Origin: CAWHNT01 sp963830775
GTDB lineage: Bacteria > Pseudomonadota > Alphaproteobacteria > Geminicoccales > Geminicoccaceae
Assembly (NCBI GenBank): GCA_963830775.1
Contig: CAWHNT010000022.1
Location: forward strand, 1-64,000
Direction of reading: 5' to 3'
DNA length: 64,000 nucleotides
Below are positions 8,571 to 17,857 of the stretch, in pieces (within the stretch, counting starts at the first letter, position 1; each line of letters starts with the position of its first letter). Under the pieces are notes generated by a model. The model worked only from the letters and a program-made list of their open reading frames with translations. It was not told the DNA's origin and searched no databases. The position numbers were made by a program, and so were the translations under genes.

Positions 8571-9605
8571 CCTGATTGCCCATGACACGCATCCGCCGAT
8601 GAGCTAGGATTTCCAGAGCTTTGGGGGCTGGCGGAGGGGGCGGATGGTGATGGCGGCGGGCTTGCGGCGTGCGCTCAAGGGCCTGAGCGAGGCCGCGTTC
8701 CGAGAGCGGTTCGGGAGCGAGGAGGCGTGCCGCAAGGCTCTGTTCGAGATGCGCTGGCGCCAGGGGCTGACCTGCCCGGCCTGCGGCCACAAGAGGTTCT
8801 GCCAGCTGAAGACCCGCGAGCTGTTCCAGTGCAACCGCTGCAAGCGGCAGGTCCGGCTGACCGCCGGCACGGTGTTCCAGGACACCAAGCTGCCGCTCAC
8901 CACCTGGTTCATCGCGATCTACCATCTGACCCAGAGCAAGAACGGGATCAGCTCGATCGAGCTCGGGCGCAGGCTGGGGGTCAAGCGGCAGACCGCCTGG
9001 CTCATGAAGCACAAGCTGATGCGGGCGATGGGTGCCCGTGAGGCCCATAAGCCCAAGCTCGAAGGCCGGGTCGAGGTCGATGATGCTTATCTCGGCGGCG
9101 AGCGGCCGGGCGGCAAGCGCGGCCGGGGTGCTGCGGGCAAGCAGCCCTTCGTGGCCGCGGTCGAGACCACGCCCGAGCGCCGGCCCAAGCGGCTGCGGCT
9201 GAGCGTGGTCAAGGGCTTCCGCAAGAAGGAGATCGAGAGGCTGGCCAAGTGCCATCTGGCACCCGGCAGCGAGATCGTCAGCGACGGCCTGTCCTGCTGG
9301 CCCGCGGTCGAGAAGGCCGGCTGCTCGCATCGCCCGATGGTCACGGGCTCGGGCAAGCGGGCCGCGCGCTGGACCCCGTTCCGGTGGGTGAACACGACGC
9401 TGGGCAACATCAAGACCGCGATCGCCGGCACCTACCATCACGTCAGCGCCAAGCACGCCCAATCGTACCTCACCAGCTTCGCCTACCGCTTCAACCGACG
9501 CTTCCAGCTCGACAGCATCGTCGAGCGCCTCGCCTGGGCCGCCGTTCACACCAACCCGCAGCCCTACCACGCTGTCATTGCGGATGCGTGAAACGGACAA
9601 TCAGG
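8571..9605 (+). mobile_element. IS1595-family insertion sequence, apparently intact
   Basis: A 1035-bp element with imperfect 26-bp terminal inverted repeats (8571-8596 and 9580-9605, 22 of 26 matching, starting CCTGATTG) and an exact 8-bp direct duplication on both sides. It carries one uninterrupted transposase gene. It is inserted in the 5' leader of lipoprotein paralogue 2; joining the flanks restores the sequence seen upstream of paralogue 3. Confidence 0.93.
8644..9591 (+). CDS. IS1595-family transposase
   Basis: A 315-residue transposase. The N-terminus has the IS1595 zinc ribbon with two Cys pairs (LTCPACGHKRFCQL and LFQCNRCKRQ). A helix-turn-helix follows at GISSIELGRRLGVKRQTAW. The ISXO2-like DDE core has EVDDAYLGGERPG, EIVSDGLSCWP and an N/E-type third position around RWVNTTLGNIKTAIAGTYHH. 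The frame is complete, and with the clean target duplication it could be active. ATG at 8644 is the first codon; a second ATG is two codons later. Confidence 0.93.
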   Translation: MVMAAGLRRALKGLSEAAFRERFGSEEACRKALFEMRWRQGLTCPACGHKRFCQLKTRELFQCNRCKRQVRLTAGTVFQDTKLPLTTWFIAIYHLTQSKNGISSIELGRRLGVKRQTAWLMKHKLMRAMGAREAHKPKLEGRVEVDDAYLGGERPGGKRGRGAAGKQPFVAAVETTPERRPKRLRLSVVKGFRKKEIERLAKCHLAPGSEIVSDGLSCWPAVEKAGCSHRPMVTGSGKRAARWTPFRWVNTTLGNIKTAIAGTYHHVSAKHAQSYLTSFAYRFNRRFQLDSIVERLAWAAVHTNPQPYHAVIADA

Positions 9606-9613
9606 TTTCCCTT
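9606..9613 (+). repeat. IS1595 target-site duplication, right copy
   Basis: TTTCCCTT, identical to 8563-8570. Confidence 0.9.
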
Positions 9614-9693
9614 CGATGGGTGCGAGATCAAGTCAAGTAAGGTCCAGGAGTAAGCTTCGGTCTCTCGGGTGGAGCGCTACACTATTGACGCCG

Positions 9694-9750
9694 TCAAAAG
9701 TTGATGGTCAGCCCGAGGACTGGACCATGCATGGTGACGTCCTACTCGAA
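9694..9750 (-). pseudogene. 3' fragment of the outer-membrane beta-barrel gene
   Basis: The last 19 codons or so of the gene at 13642-14556 are repeated here, including the terminal GLTINF and stop, with a few substitutions. Similarity continues through the following spacer into lipoprotein paralogue 2 when the IS1595 element is ignored. It is a remnant of a segmental duplication and cannot encode a barrel. Confidence 0.8.
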
Positions 9751-9791
9751 CCACAAGCTACTCGGCTTTCCAGTTGCAGGGCAGAGTAGTG

Positions 9792-11408
9792 TCAGCGAAC
9801 CAGCTCGATCTCACTCGGCCGCCACTCCTTGGTGAAGAACGGCTCAGCGGGCTGTAGAGGCGCAGGATCGCGAACCAGCCTTTGCCGGGCATGGTCTGGA
9901 TCCAGTTGCCGCGCTTGACGCCCTCGGGCTGCTCGGGACTGAAGTACACCGTCATAGAGCCATCAGCGTTTGGCTCTGTGGCGGGCGATGGATAGCTCTG
10001 GCTGCCGGCGCGCGGGTAGCGCTGCGGCGTGTCGAGCATCGAGCGCGTCTGATTGTCGTAGAGCGTCAATGACCAGAAGTTTGCTTCCGGAATCCCCTTG
10101 GGCAGCGTCACCTTGTAGGTCTTGGCGCCGTCGAAGTAGTTCTTGTCGGCATCGAGCGTGGCGAAGAGGTACTGCGAGCCGATGCCGGTCACGCGCATGG
10201 CCATGGCTGGCGTGATGCCGGTGACGCCGTAGAAGTACCATCGGCGCGCGTCCAGTTGCCGGTAGCCTGTCGGTGGGAAGGGCTTGACGCCCTCGGGCGT
10301 GATCATCGGGATCGGCGTCTCGAACTCGTAGCCGGAAACGAATAGCGGGTTCAGCCAGGCCGAGCCGGGGTAGTAGAACCAGCTCGGATCGCGCGGGTTC
10401 ATGAACAGGCTGCGCGAGATCGCGTTGGCCTGACGCCACCGCCTCGGTGAGGATCTTCTTCATCCGCGCATCGGGCGCAAACGGCTTGCCCTTGACGATG
10501 CCGATGGCGGCGATCGGCCCCATCAGCTCGGGGTCGAGCGAGCCGGCCGGCTCCTGCTGCACGATCTCGTTGAGCAACTCGAAGTAAGCTGAAGTCGTTG
10601 GGCGGAATGGTGTTCATCACCTTGCCGCTGCCTTCGTGGAACACGGCCGGCGTCGGCGGGCGTGATACGCCCGAGCGGGGCCTTGCCTGCCAGGAACTCG
10701 GAGATGGGTGAGCCGAGGCCGCCGGCCTCGTAGGGGTACATCTTGGTGAACTTCCGGATGGTATCGACCACCGGCTTGGGATCGTTGTGGTTCGCTAGGA
10801 ACGACCGGGCGAACCAGACGACGTAGTTGGTCCGGGAGCGGGCAATCGAGAAAACGCCGTCGGGCAGCGGGCCGTCGTAGCCGGGCGGCACGACCAGGTA
10901 CTTTCCGCCCTCGCCGCGATCGGGCCCGGGCAGTCCAATGTCGATGATCCAGCGAAACCAGTGGTCCTGGATGGCGCCGAGAAATCCCGGCGCCGTCTCC
11001 AGCACCATGGGGCCCTTGGTGAGATCGAGCGCGCCGACGACGTAGATCGTGTCGGCATTGGCGGTCAGCCACAGCGACTTGGCATCCATCAACTCGGAGT
11101 AGATGATGGCCTCGTTGTCCTTGGCGCCGACGCTCTGCAGGCCCTTGCGGAACGCGTGGATGCTGACGCCCTGCAGGGTGTCCGCGAACGCGCGCTGCGC
11201 GTGCGCGAAGTCGAGGTCGTCGTAGACCTTGTCCAGGGTCGCCTTGCTCGGCGCGCCGTCCTTGAATTCAAGCGTGCCGATGCGCGTTTCGACCTTGTGC
11301 GGGCGTCGAGATGGAAGTCAGCGTGTCTTCGGACACCTGTCCCACTGCCGACGAGGGAATGGCCAGCGCTAACACCAATCCGATCGTTACCAGATGTGGC
11401 TTTTTCAT
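9792..11408 (-). pseudogene. DUF1254/DUF1214 protein, copy 1, several frameshifts
   Basis: Fragments in consecutive frames spell a protein parallel to the neighbour at 11445: a signal from MKKPHLVTIGLVLALAIPSS, then LMDAKSLWLTANADTIYVV (DUF1254), GYDGPLPDGVFSIARSRTNY, LNEIVQQEPAGSLDPELMG, then the DUF1214 part WFYYPGSAWLNPLFVSGYEF, YDNQTRSMLDTPQRYPRAG and PGKGWFAILRLYSPL. The C-terminal EIELVR and stop at 9792 are in another frame because one base is missing near 9852 compared with copy 2. DUF1254/DUF1214 proteins are exported and functionally uncharacterised. At least four frame changes are present; their net effect is a multiple of three. Confidence 0.75.
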
Positions 11409-11444
11409 GTTGCTTCTCCGAAGGGCGTCTTTCAACGCGTTCGA

Positions 11445-13098
11445 CTACTTGACCAACTCGATCTCGCTCGGCCGCCACTCCTTGGTGAAGAACGGTTCCA
11501 GCGGGCTGTAGAGGCGCAGGAGCGTGTTCCAGCCCTTGCCCGGATCGGTCTGGATCCAGTTGCCGTCGCTGACCCCTGCCGGCTTGCTCGGGCCGAAATA
11601 CACGGTCGTGGAGCCATCGGGGTTCGCCACGGCGGCGGGCGAGGGATAGCTCTGGCTGCCGGCGCGCGGGTAGCGCTGCGGGGTGTCGAGCATCGAGCGC
11701 GTCTGGTTGTCGTAGACGGTCAGGGACCAGAACTTTTCCGCTGGGATGTTGGGCGGCAGCGTCATCTTGTAGGTTTTGCTGCCATCGAAGTATTCGCCCT
11801 TGGCATTCACGAACGCGCCGAGGTACTGCGAGCCGATGCCGGTCAGCCGCATGATCATCGCGGGCGTGATGTCGGTGGCGTAGAAGAACATCGCCGTGCG
11901 CGAGTTGAGCGTGCGGGCGCCGGTGGGCGGGTTGGGGGTGATGGTGCCGTCCGCGCTGACCTCTGGCGGCGGCGTTTCGAAGTTGTAGCCGCCGACGAAG
12001 AGCAGGTTCATCCAGGCGGAGTCGGGATAATAATAGAACCCCTCGGACGGGCGCGGACGCCAGTTGAGGGTTCGGCCCGCGGCGGTTCCGATGGCCGCCG
12101 CATCGGTCAGGATCTTCTTCATCCGCGCGTCGGGATTGAAGGGCTTGCCTTTCACGATGCCGACGGCGGCCAGCGATCCCATGATCTCCGGATCGAGGGC
12201 CTCCGCCGGCTCCTTCTGGACCACGTCATTGATCATCTCGAAGTAGCTGAAGTCGTTGGGCGGAATGGTGTTCATCACCTTGCCGCTGCCTTCGGTGAAC
12301 TTCACCGGCTCCTGGGGGCGCAGGAAGTCCCAGTCCAGTTTGTGATCCGGCGTGCGCGCCAGCGTCGCCTTGCCTTCCAGCGCCGACGCGATGCTCGTGC
12401 CGTAGCCGCCGGGGAGATACGGGATAGACCTTGAGCGTCTTCTTGATCAGCGCGACCGCAGGCTTAGGGTCATTGTTCTCGAGGAATGACCGGCCTGAGC
12501 ATCGTCGCCCGGGTCGTGCGCATCTTGTGCACGAAGTAACCGCTCTGGGGCAGTTCGCCTTCGTAGCCGGGCGGCACAAGCAGGTACTTGCCCGCCCTCG
12601 CCCCGGTCGGGACCGGGCAGGCCGAAGTCGGTCACCCAGCTGGAACCACATGTCGTCGATGACGCCGAGCGAGAGCGGCGGCGTTTCGACCACCAGCGGC
12701 CCCTTGGTGACATCCAGATTGACCCAGAAATAGACGGTGTCCGCATTGGCAGTTAGGAACAGGGACTTCGCGTCCATCAGGTCCGAGAAGATCAGGGCCG
12801 TGTTGTTCGGCACGCCGGCATCCTCGAAGCCCTTGAAGATGGCCGCCACCGAAGCGCCCTGGTAGGCATTCACGAACGCCTCGACGCCGTGCATCAGGTC
12901 GAGGTAGTCGTAGACCTTCGCTACCGTCTCTTTGCTCGGTGCGCCGTCCTTGTATTCCAACGTGCCGATGCTGGTCTCGACTTTGTCCGGGGTGGTGATC
13001 GACGGCGGGATTTCAGGCGCCGGCTGGGCAGCGGCCAAGCTGGGCAGGGCCAGTGCGGCGCAGACTAAGATCGCTGCAAAGTGTCCGATTTGCTTCAT
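11445..13098 (-). CDS. DUF1254/DUF1214 protein, copy 2 (frameshifted)
   Basis: About 550 residues spread over frames that change in the middle (near 12340-12620). It starts with the signal peptide MKQIGHFAAILVCAALALPS. The DUF1254 part has YDYLDLMHGVEAFVNAYQG and LMDAKSLFLTANADTVYFWV; the DUF1214 part has EGFYYYPDSAWMNLLFVGGY, YDNQTRSMLDTPQRYPRAG, NWIQTDPGKGWNTLLRLYSP and ends EPFFTKEWRPSEIELVK. The family is exported and of unknown role. It is a tandem paralogue of the gene at 9792, 36 nt away, and is followed upstream by lipoprotein paralogue 3. Net length is 3n+1, so sequencing error may explain part of the damage. Confidence 0.75.
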
Positions 13099-13137
13099 GA
13101 ATCATATCCCTTCTTGTTACACTGACCCGTTTCTTCT

Positions 13138-13551
13138 CTATGAAGAACCAAGCTCTCCAGACATCTTCTCGAGCGTCAGTCCACCTGCGGACTTGCTGAA
13201 GGTGACGATCCGCGTGTTGAACCCCATCCGGCAGTAGGCGGAGCGACCCGATTCATCCTCGGAAGAAAACTCGTAATGGACCGCCAGCTTTAGCTGATCC
13301 GGAGTGTTGGCGAGCTCGGCCGCCCGGGTGATGGCGCCCATGTCAACCGGGCCGCAACTGAAATCGCCCTCCTGACCATGGCTCTCGTAGTAATCTCGGA
13401 TTTGTTGCTCCGCGCCGGGATATTGTGCGAGTTTCACCACCGTCCGACCGGAGGTCGGGTCGTTGGCTCTCTCCTCCGCTCCCATCTGCGCACATCCTGC
13501 AGCAGCTACACTCAACGTAGCCAGAACGAGCAAATGTCTGGATAGCTGCAT
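13138..13551 (-). CDS. Small envelope lipoprotein, paralogue 3 (intact)
   Basis: A complete 137-residue lipoprotein: signal MQLSRHLLVLATLSVAAAGC with the acylated Cys at 20 and no Asp at +2, which favours the outer membrane. The mature part has TVVKLAQYPGAEQQIRDYYE, a Cys in GDFSCGPVDMG, KLAVHYEFSSEDESGRS, a Cys in AYCRMGFNTR and the C-terminal AGGLTLEKMSGELGSS. It is the reference copy for the family that also occurs at 3813, 8143 and 50959. It lies between the DUF1254 gene and the beta-barrel gene on the same strand. No known function. Confidence 0.85.
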   Translation of the reverse strand: MQLSRHLLVLATLSVAAAGCAQMGAEERANDPTSGRTVVKLAQYPGAEQQIRDYYESHGQEGDFSCGPVDMGAITRAAELANTPDQLKLAVHYEFSSEDESGRSAYCRMGFNTRIVTFSKSAGGLTLEKMSGELGSS

Positions 13552-13641
13552 CGGCTTTTCCCTTCGGCAGAGATCAGACCAAGTAAGAGACGTGACCAAT
13601 CTCCGGTCTCTTACGAGTGGTGCGCAGCACCATTGACGTCG

Positions 13642-14556
13642 TCAGAAGTTGATGGTCAGCCCGAGGACTGGGCCGTGCATGGTGACGTCCCACTCGAACG
13701 CGCTACGGCCGTCGCCATCCTCAAACTTCTGCTTGAGAACCTTGTAGCCGGCGAGCAGGTTGGCGTTCCTCTCGCCGAACAGCCCGAATCGGTAGCCGAC
13801 CAAGCCCAGCGCTTCCCAACTATATTGGTCGTCCTGGCTGGTGCCGCCGATATCGCCCGCGGCGATCAGGCTGAGCCGGTCACCGAGCGTCCAGATGGTG
13901 CGCAGGCCGACGATCGGGTCGACCCAGTGCTTGTCGCCCTCTGCGGTCCGACGATCCTCGATACCAAGGCGCGGCAGATCGAGCTTGCCGTCCAGCTCGG
14001 TATCCAAGTAAGTGTATCGGATACCGACATAAGGATCGACCGCAACCGCGAGCGGGACCGTGCCCCCTAGCTCGGCCAGCTGCCACTTCCCGAGCCGGTA
14101 GCTTCCGGCCAGGGTCTGGATCAGCTGGTTCATTTTCGCCTTGACCTTAACCCGATCGTCCAAGGCGCTGCCATCGTCTTCCAGGTTGGCATAGACGGTG
14201 TCGGAGATCAGCGCGAAGCGGCCCTTGCGCAGCTCCACATCGAGCATCAGAGCGCCGTTCAAGTCCTCGACAAGGTCGCTGAACTCGATATCCACATCGG
14301 CTGTCCTGCGGCCCAGGCCAACGTCGCCGTGCAGGCTGATCGCCCAGCCATAAGGCGTAATCGCAAGCTCCCAGGGCGATGATGTGGCCTGGCCGGGCAC
14401 CATCGAGCCATGCTGGCTGGTCGATCCCGCCTCCTGGGCGCCGGCCGGGGAACCAGCCAGCATCGTGGCGGCCAACCCAACCGCCAAGGCGCGGCCTCGT
14501 CGATGAGCCGTGATTGCCATGCGGCAGCAGCGTGAGTGAAAGCCGATGAACGTCAT
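13642..14556 (-). CDS. Outer-membrane beta-barrel protein
   Basis: About 304 residues. A signal peptide (from MAITAHRRGRALAVGLAATM, cleavage near PAGAQEA) is followed by alternating amphipathic strands such as WELAITPYGWAISLHGDVG, AVDPYVGIRYTYLDTELDG and EALGLVGYRFGLF, and the chain ends GLTINF with the terminal Phe used for barrel assembly. The start at 14556 has a GAGAG sequence at good spacing; Met at 14520 is the alternative. A barrel this size would have roughly 10-12 strands. It is the most upstream gene of the exported minus-strand run, and its 3' end is duplicated at 9694. Confidence 0.75.
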   Translation of the reverse strand: MTFIGFHSRCCRMAITAHRRGRALAVGLAATMLAGSPAGAQEAGSTSQHGSMVPGQATSSPWELAITPYGWAISLHGDVGLGRRTADVDIEFSDLVEDLNGALMLDVELRKGRFALISDTVYANLEDDGSALDDRVKVKAKMNQLIQTLAGSYRLGKWQLAELGGTVPLAVAVDPYVGIRYTYLDTELDGKLDLPRLGIEDRRTAEGDKHWVDPIVGLRTIWTLGDRLSLIAAGDIGGTSQDDQYSWEALGLVGYRFGLFGERNANLLAGYKVLKQKFEDGDGRSAFEWDVTMHGPVLGLTINF

Positions 14557-14702
14557 AAAGCCTCTCTCACGGCCGCCGCCGGATGCTTCAGCGTTGAACC
14601 TGTCAGGCCGCTTCGCCGCTTCATCCCTGTCATCGTGCGCCACTCCTCCCGAACTCCAGGTGTCGAACGTGCTCGCGCGCCGGCTTCGGGCGGGCTCCGC
14701 CG

Positions 14703-15140
14703 TCACGGTGGATCATTCGCGGCGAGCATCTCGACCGCCTCGGCAAAAAGCTCGCTCACCAATTCCCGATACCTCTCGGCCTGCGCGGCAGTCGGCGGCT
14801 CGGTCCCTTCAAGCCGATCCAGCATCTCGAGCGCGTCACGATGGTCGTCGCAGACCGCCCGGAACACCGGGTCGCGCCAATATCGCCGTCGGATACGATC
14901 CCGGCTCTCGGGTAACCTGTCGGCCAGGGCCTCCACGGCGTCCAAGCTGCATCCATTCGCTATGCCGAGGTCACCTCGGGGAGCGAGGCTGCCGCGGGCA
15001 GTGTCGGCGCGGAAGTACGCTACGGGTACCGTACGGTACCGTAGGTCCCCCGTGCCGGCGCAGCTCGCCCTCGTCCAGGACCGGCGCAGCGCCATCGCGC
15101 GGCTCGTAGCCTCGGACCAGACATCTGCACCGAGCAGCAT
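14703..15140 (-). CDS. Small hypothetical helical protein
   Basis: Up to 145 residues, but the convincing part is the last 80 or so: LDAVEALADRLPESRDRIRR, a WRDPVFRAVCDDHRDALEML segment, then AERYRELVSELFAEAVEML. It is a soluble helical protein similar in pattern to short uncharacterised proteins of alphaproteobacteria that carry DPVFRxxCxD. The N-terminal 60 residues read less naturally, so the real start may be internal. No catalytic motif or signal peptide is seen. Confidence 0.5.
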   Translation of the reverse strand: MLLGADVWSEATSRAMALRRSWTRASCAGTGDLRYRTVPVAYFRADTARGSLAPRGDLGIANGCSLDAVEALADRLPESRDRIRRRYWRDPVFRAVCDDHRDALEMLDRLEGTEPPTAAQAERYRELVSELFAEAVEMLAANDPP

Positions 15141-15172
15141 GGCTGCCCGCCGGTTTACGCAGCTCAGGAATG

Positions 15173-15231
15173 TTATTAAGTCGATGGACTGCTAAGAAGA
15201 AATATTATTAAGTTGGTGGACTGCTAAGAAG
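15173..15231 (+). repeat. 27-bp direct repeat just upstream of the TPR regulator gene
   Basis: Two copies, 15173-15199 and 15205-15231, match at 25 of 27 bases; each ends GGACTGCTAAGAAG and they are separated by 5 bp. The second copy ends 13 bp before the GTG start at 15245, so it lies in the promoter or leader. It could be an operator pair or a slippage duplication. Confidence 0.6.
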
Positions 15232-15244
15232 AGTTGGGGGTGCT

Positions 15245-16997
15245 GTGACGGCGTTGGCCGGCCGTGGGAAGCCACCTCTGCGGCCGTCGGAGGGCCCCGC
15301 ATTCCCGCCGGCCACGGTATTGGAGGCGCTCGCGCAGATCATCGCGAGCCAGGCCTTCCGCGCCAGTGCAAGGCGGAAGCGGCTTCTCAGCTTTCTGGTC
15401 GAGCAGACCGTGGCCGGCCGTGCGGACCGCCTGAAGCCCTACGCCATCGCGGTCGACGCCCTCGGGTGCGACGAGACCTTCAATCCACAGATCGACCCGC
15501 TCGTCCGTCTGGAGGTCGGTCGGCTGCGGCGGGACCTCGAGCACTACTACCTGACCGATGGCCGCGACGACCCCTTGCGGATCACCATCCCCAAGGGTGG
15601 CTCCGTGCCGGTCTTCGAGGGCCGGGAAGTCCAACCAGAGGCGACGCCCCAGGCCACGACGCCTTCACTGCCCGTCCGGCGACGCTGGCTTGCGCCAGGA
15701 GCGGTGCTGCTGACGCTCACACTCGGGCTCACCGGCGCTTTCGTGTTTCTCGCCCAGAGCGGCAGCGATCAGGTCCGCGGGTCGGCGCGAGAGGTGGAGC
15801 CCGCAGTGCTGGTGATGCCGCTCGAGGCCGCTGGCGGCGAGAGCAGCCAACTCTTGGCGAGCGGCCTCACCAACGAGCTGATCGCCACCCTGATGCGCTT
15901 CGACGCGCTCCAGGTCTTCGCCGGTGCGCCGCCCGGTCAGGGAAGCGCGGAGCTGCCGCCGGCCGCGGCCGGGACCCGCGCCTATGTCGTCGCCGGCAGC
16001 GTGCACCGGGCGCCGAGCCGGCTCCGAGTCACGGCGCACCTGACGGACCAAGCCTCGAAGCAGGTGCTCTGGAGCCAGAGCTATGATCGGGCGCTGACCA
16101 CCGGCGATATCATCGACGTCGAGGCCGAGCTGGCGGCCGGCATCGTCGGCCGCCTGGCCCAGCCCTACGGCGTGATCGCCGAGGCCGCGACCAGGAGGCT
16201 GAGCCAGGGTCGTCCCGAGACCCTGACCGCCTACGACTGCGTCCAGCGAGCGCTCGCCTATCGGCGGACCTTCGCCGAAGGGCTCTACCCGGCAGTGCGG
16301 TCATGCCTCGAGGAGGCCGTGCAGCACGATCCCGGTTACGCCGACGCTTGGGCGATGCTCGCCTTCGCCCACCTGGACGCCGCGCGGTACGGGCTGGTCG
16401 AGCCGGCCGCGAGGCCGAGCGAGATGGCGGCCGGTGTGGAGGCGGCCCTGCGCGCCGTGACGCTGGCGCCGGACCGCGTGCGGCCCTGGCAGTCCCTGGC
16501 GGCGCTGCGCTTCATGAGCGGCGACCACGCCGAGGCCGAGCGCGTCCAACGGCACGCGATCGCGCTCAATCCGGACGACCCCGAGAGCCTGGCGCAGCTC
16601 GGCTGGCGGCTGATGGCACGGGGACGCTGGGACGAGGGTGCGCGATACCTGCAGGACGCGGTCGACCGCAGCGTCCGGGTCCCCGGCTGGTATTACGGCA
16701 GCCTCGCGCTGGCCCTCTACCTCAAGGGCGATTTCACGCGGGCGCTCAGAGCCGCCGAGCTCAACAGCGGAGAGTGCTGCGGTCTCGCCTACGCGACGCT
16801 GGCGATCACCGAGGCCGCGGCAGGATATCCGGCGAAAGCACGGGCCGCACCTCGACGAGGCCTTGCGTGAGGCGCCCGTCCTGGGACGCGACCCGCGAGC
16901 GTTCTGGGCCAACTATCAGGCCTCGGACGAGGTCATCGACCGGCTCAACGCGGGTCTGGCTCGGGCGGGACTCGAAGCGGCGCGGAAAGCACCCTAA
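15245..16997 (+). CDS. TolB-like/TPR membrane protein with N-terminal winged-helix-like region (one frameshift)
   Basis: About 583 residues if one extra C near 16848 is removed (1753 nt = 3n+1). Residues 20-130 form a conserved DNA-binding-like region (RLLSFLVEQTVAGRADRLKP, FNPQIDPLVRLEVGRLRRDL, ITIPKGGSVPVFEG). A single membrane helix follows (about 150-170), then a TolB-like amino-terminal fold (LVMPLEAAGGESSQLLASGL), and TPR repeats to the end (HDPGYADAWAMLAFAHLDAA, AIALNPDDPESLAQLGWRLM). This domain order suggests a membrane-anchored transcription regulator or scaffold. The start is GTG. The correct C-terminus in the other frame ends AGLARAGLEAARKAP. Confidence 0.75.
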
Positions 16998-17086
16998 GCT
17001 CGGCAGGCCCATGATCGCCGCAATGATGGCGGACCCGCCGCCCCCGCCGGCCGCAAAGCAATGGGCATACCTATGGGTAGATCCGG

Positions 17087-17851
17087 ATGGCCAGCTTCGG
17101 CATCAGCTTGCTCATGCTCGCGTGCGTGTTCGGTGGCGCGCTGACAGGCATGCTCCTGGGCCGGGTGCTGCCATCGCATCATCTCGGCGATGAGACCAGG
17201 AACGTGCTCACCCTCGCCTCGGGCACCCTCTCGGTCCTGTCCGCCCTGGTCATCGGCCTGCTGATGTCCTACGCCAAGGGCGATTTCGACGCCCAGACCA
17301 AGGTCGTGCAGAAGGCCGCCGCCGATCTGATCCTGCTCGATCGTGTCATGCGGCAGTACGGGCCGGAGACCGGCGAGGCGCGCGACCTGCTGCGGCGCTA
17401 CACCACCCTGAAGATTGCCCTCACCTGGCCGGAGGAGAACGCAGCGGACGGACCACGCCTGGACGACCCCGCCGCGCTCGAGATGCTCGAAGGCGTCCAG
17501 GCGAAACTCCGTGGGTTCTCCCCACAAGGCGAGGCCCAGCGCTGGCTGCAATCGCGCGCGCTGGAGATCGGCGGCGACCTCGCCGAGGAGCGCTGGCTGC
17601 TGGCGGCGGAAGACGAGGGCTCGATCCCGCGACCCTTTCTCGCCACCCTGGTGTTCTGGCTCTCCATCCTGTTCGCCGGCTTCGGCCTGTTCGCTCCGCG
17701 CCACGCCACCGTCGTGGTGGCGCTGTTCGTGTGCGCGCTGTCCCTGTCCGCCGCGATCTTCCTGATCCTGGAGATGGACCGCCCCTTCGACGGGTTCGTC
17801 ACCGTCTCCGCCGCGCCGATGCGAACCGCTCTGGCGCACATGGGCTCCTGA
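17087..17851 (+). CDS. DUF4239 membrane protein
   Basis: A 254-residue integral membrane protein of the DUF4239 (bestrophin-like) type. Two N-terminal membrane helices (LLMLACVFGGALTGMLLGRV and LSVLSALVIGLLMSYAKG) are followed by a cytoplasmic helical domain with DLLRRYTTLKIALTWPEENA, then two C-terminal helices (LVFWLSILFAGFGLFAP and VVVALFVCALSLSAAIFLIL) and MDRPFDGFVTVS. This matches the family's N-2TM/loop/2TM-C plan. The molecular role is not established. Its 3' end touches the end of a broken transposase on the other strand. Confidence 0.75.
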   Translation: MASFGISLLMLACVFGGALTGMLLGRVLPSHHLGDETRNVLTLASGTLSVLSALVIGLLMSYAKGDFDAQTKVVQKAAADLILLDRVMRQYGPETGEARDLLRRYTTLKIALTWPEENAADGPRLDDPAALEMLEGVQAKLRGFSPQGEAQRWLQSRALEIGGDLAEERWLLAAEDEGSIPRPFLATLVFWLSILFAGFGLFAPRHATVVVALFVCALSLSAAIFLILEMDRPFDGFVTVSAAPMRTALAHMGS

Positions 17852-17857
17852 ACGCCG

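Noticed and set aside
8143..9600. A 485-codon minus frame across the IS1595 element and lipoprotein 2
   Set aside because: The first part is the reverse strand of the transposase gene; only the C-terminal 130 residues are the lipoprotein.
15173..15231. CRISPR-like repeat
   Set aside because: Only two copies with a 5-bp gap and no cas genes; a direct repeat, not an array.
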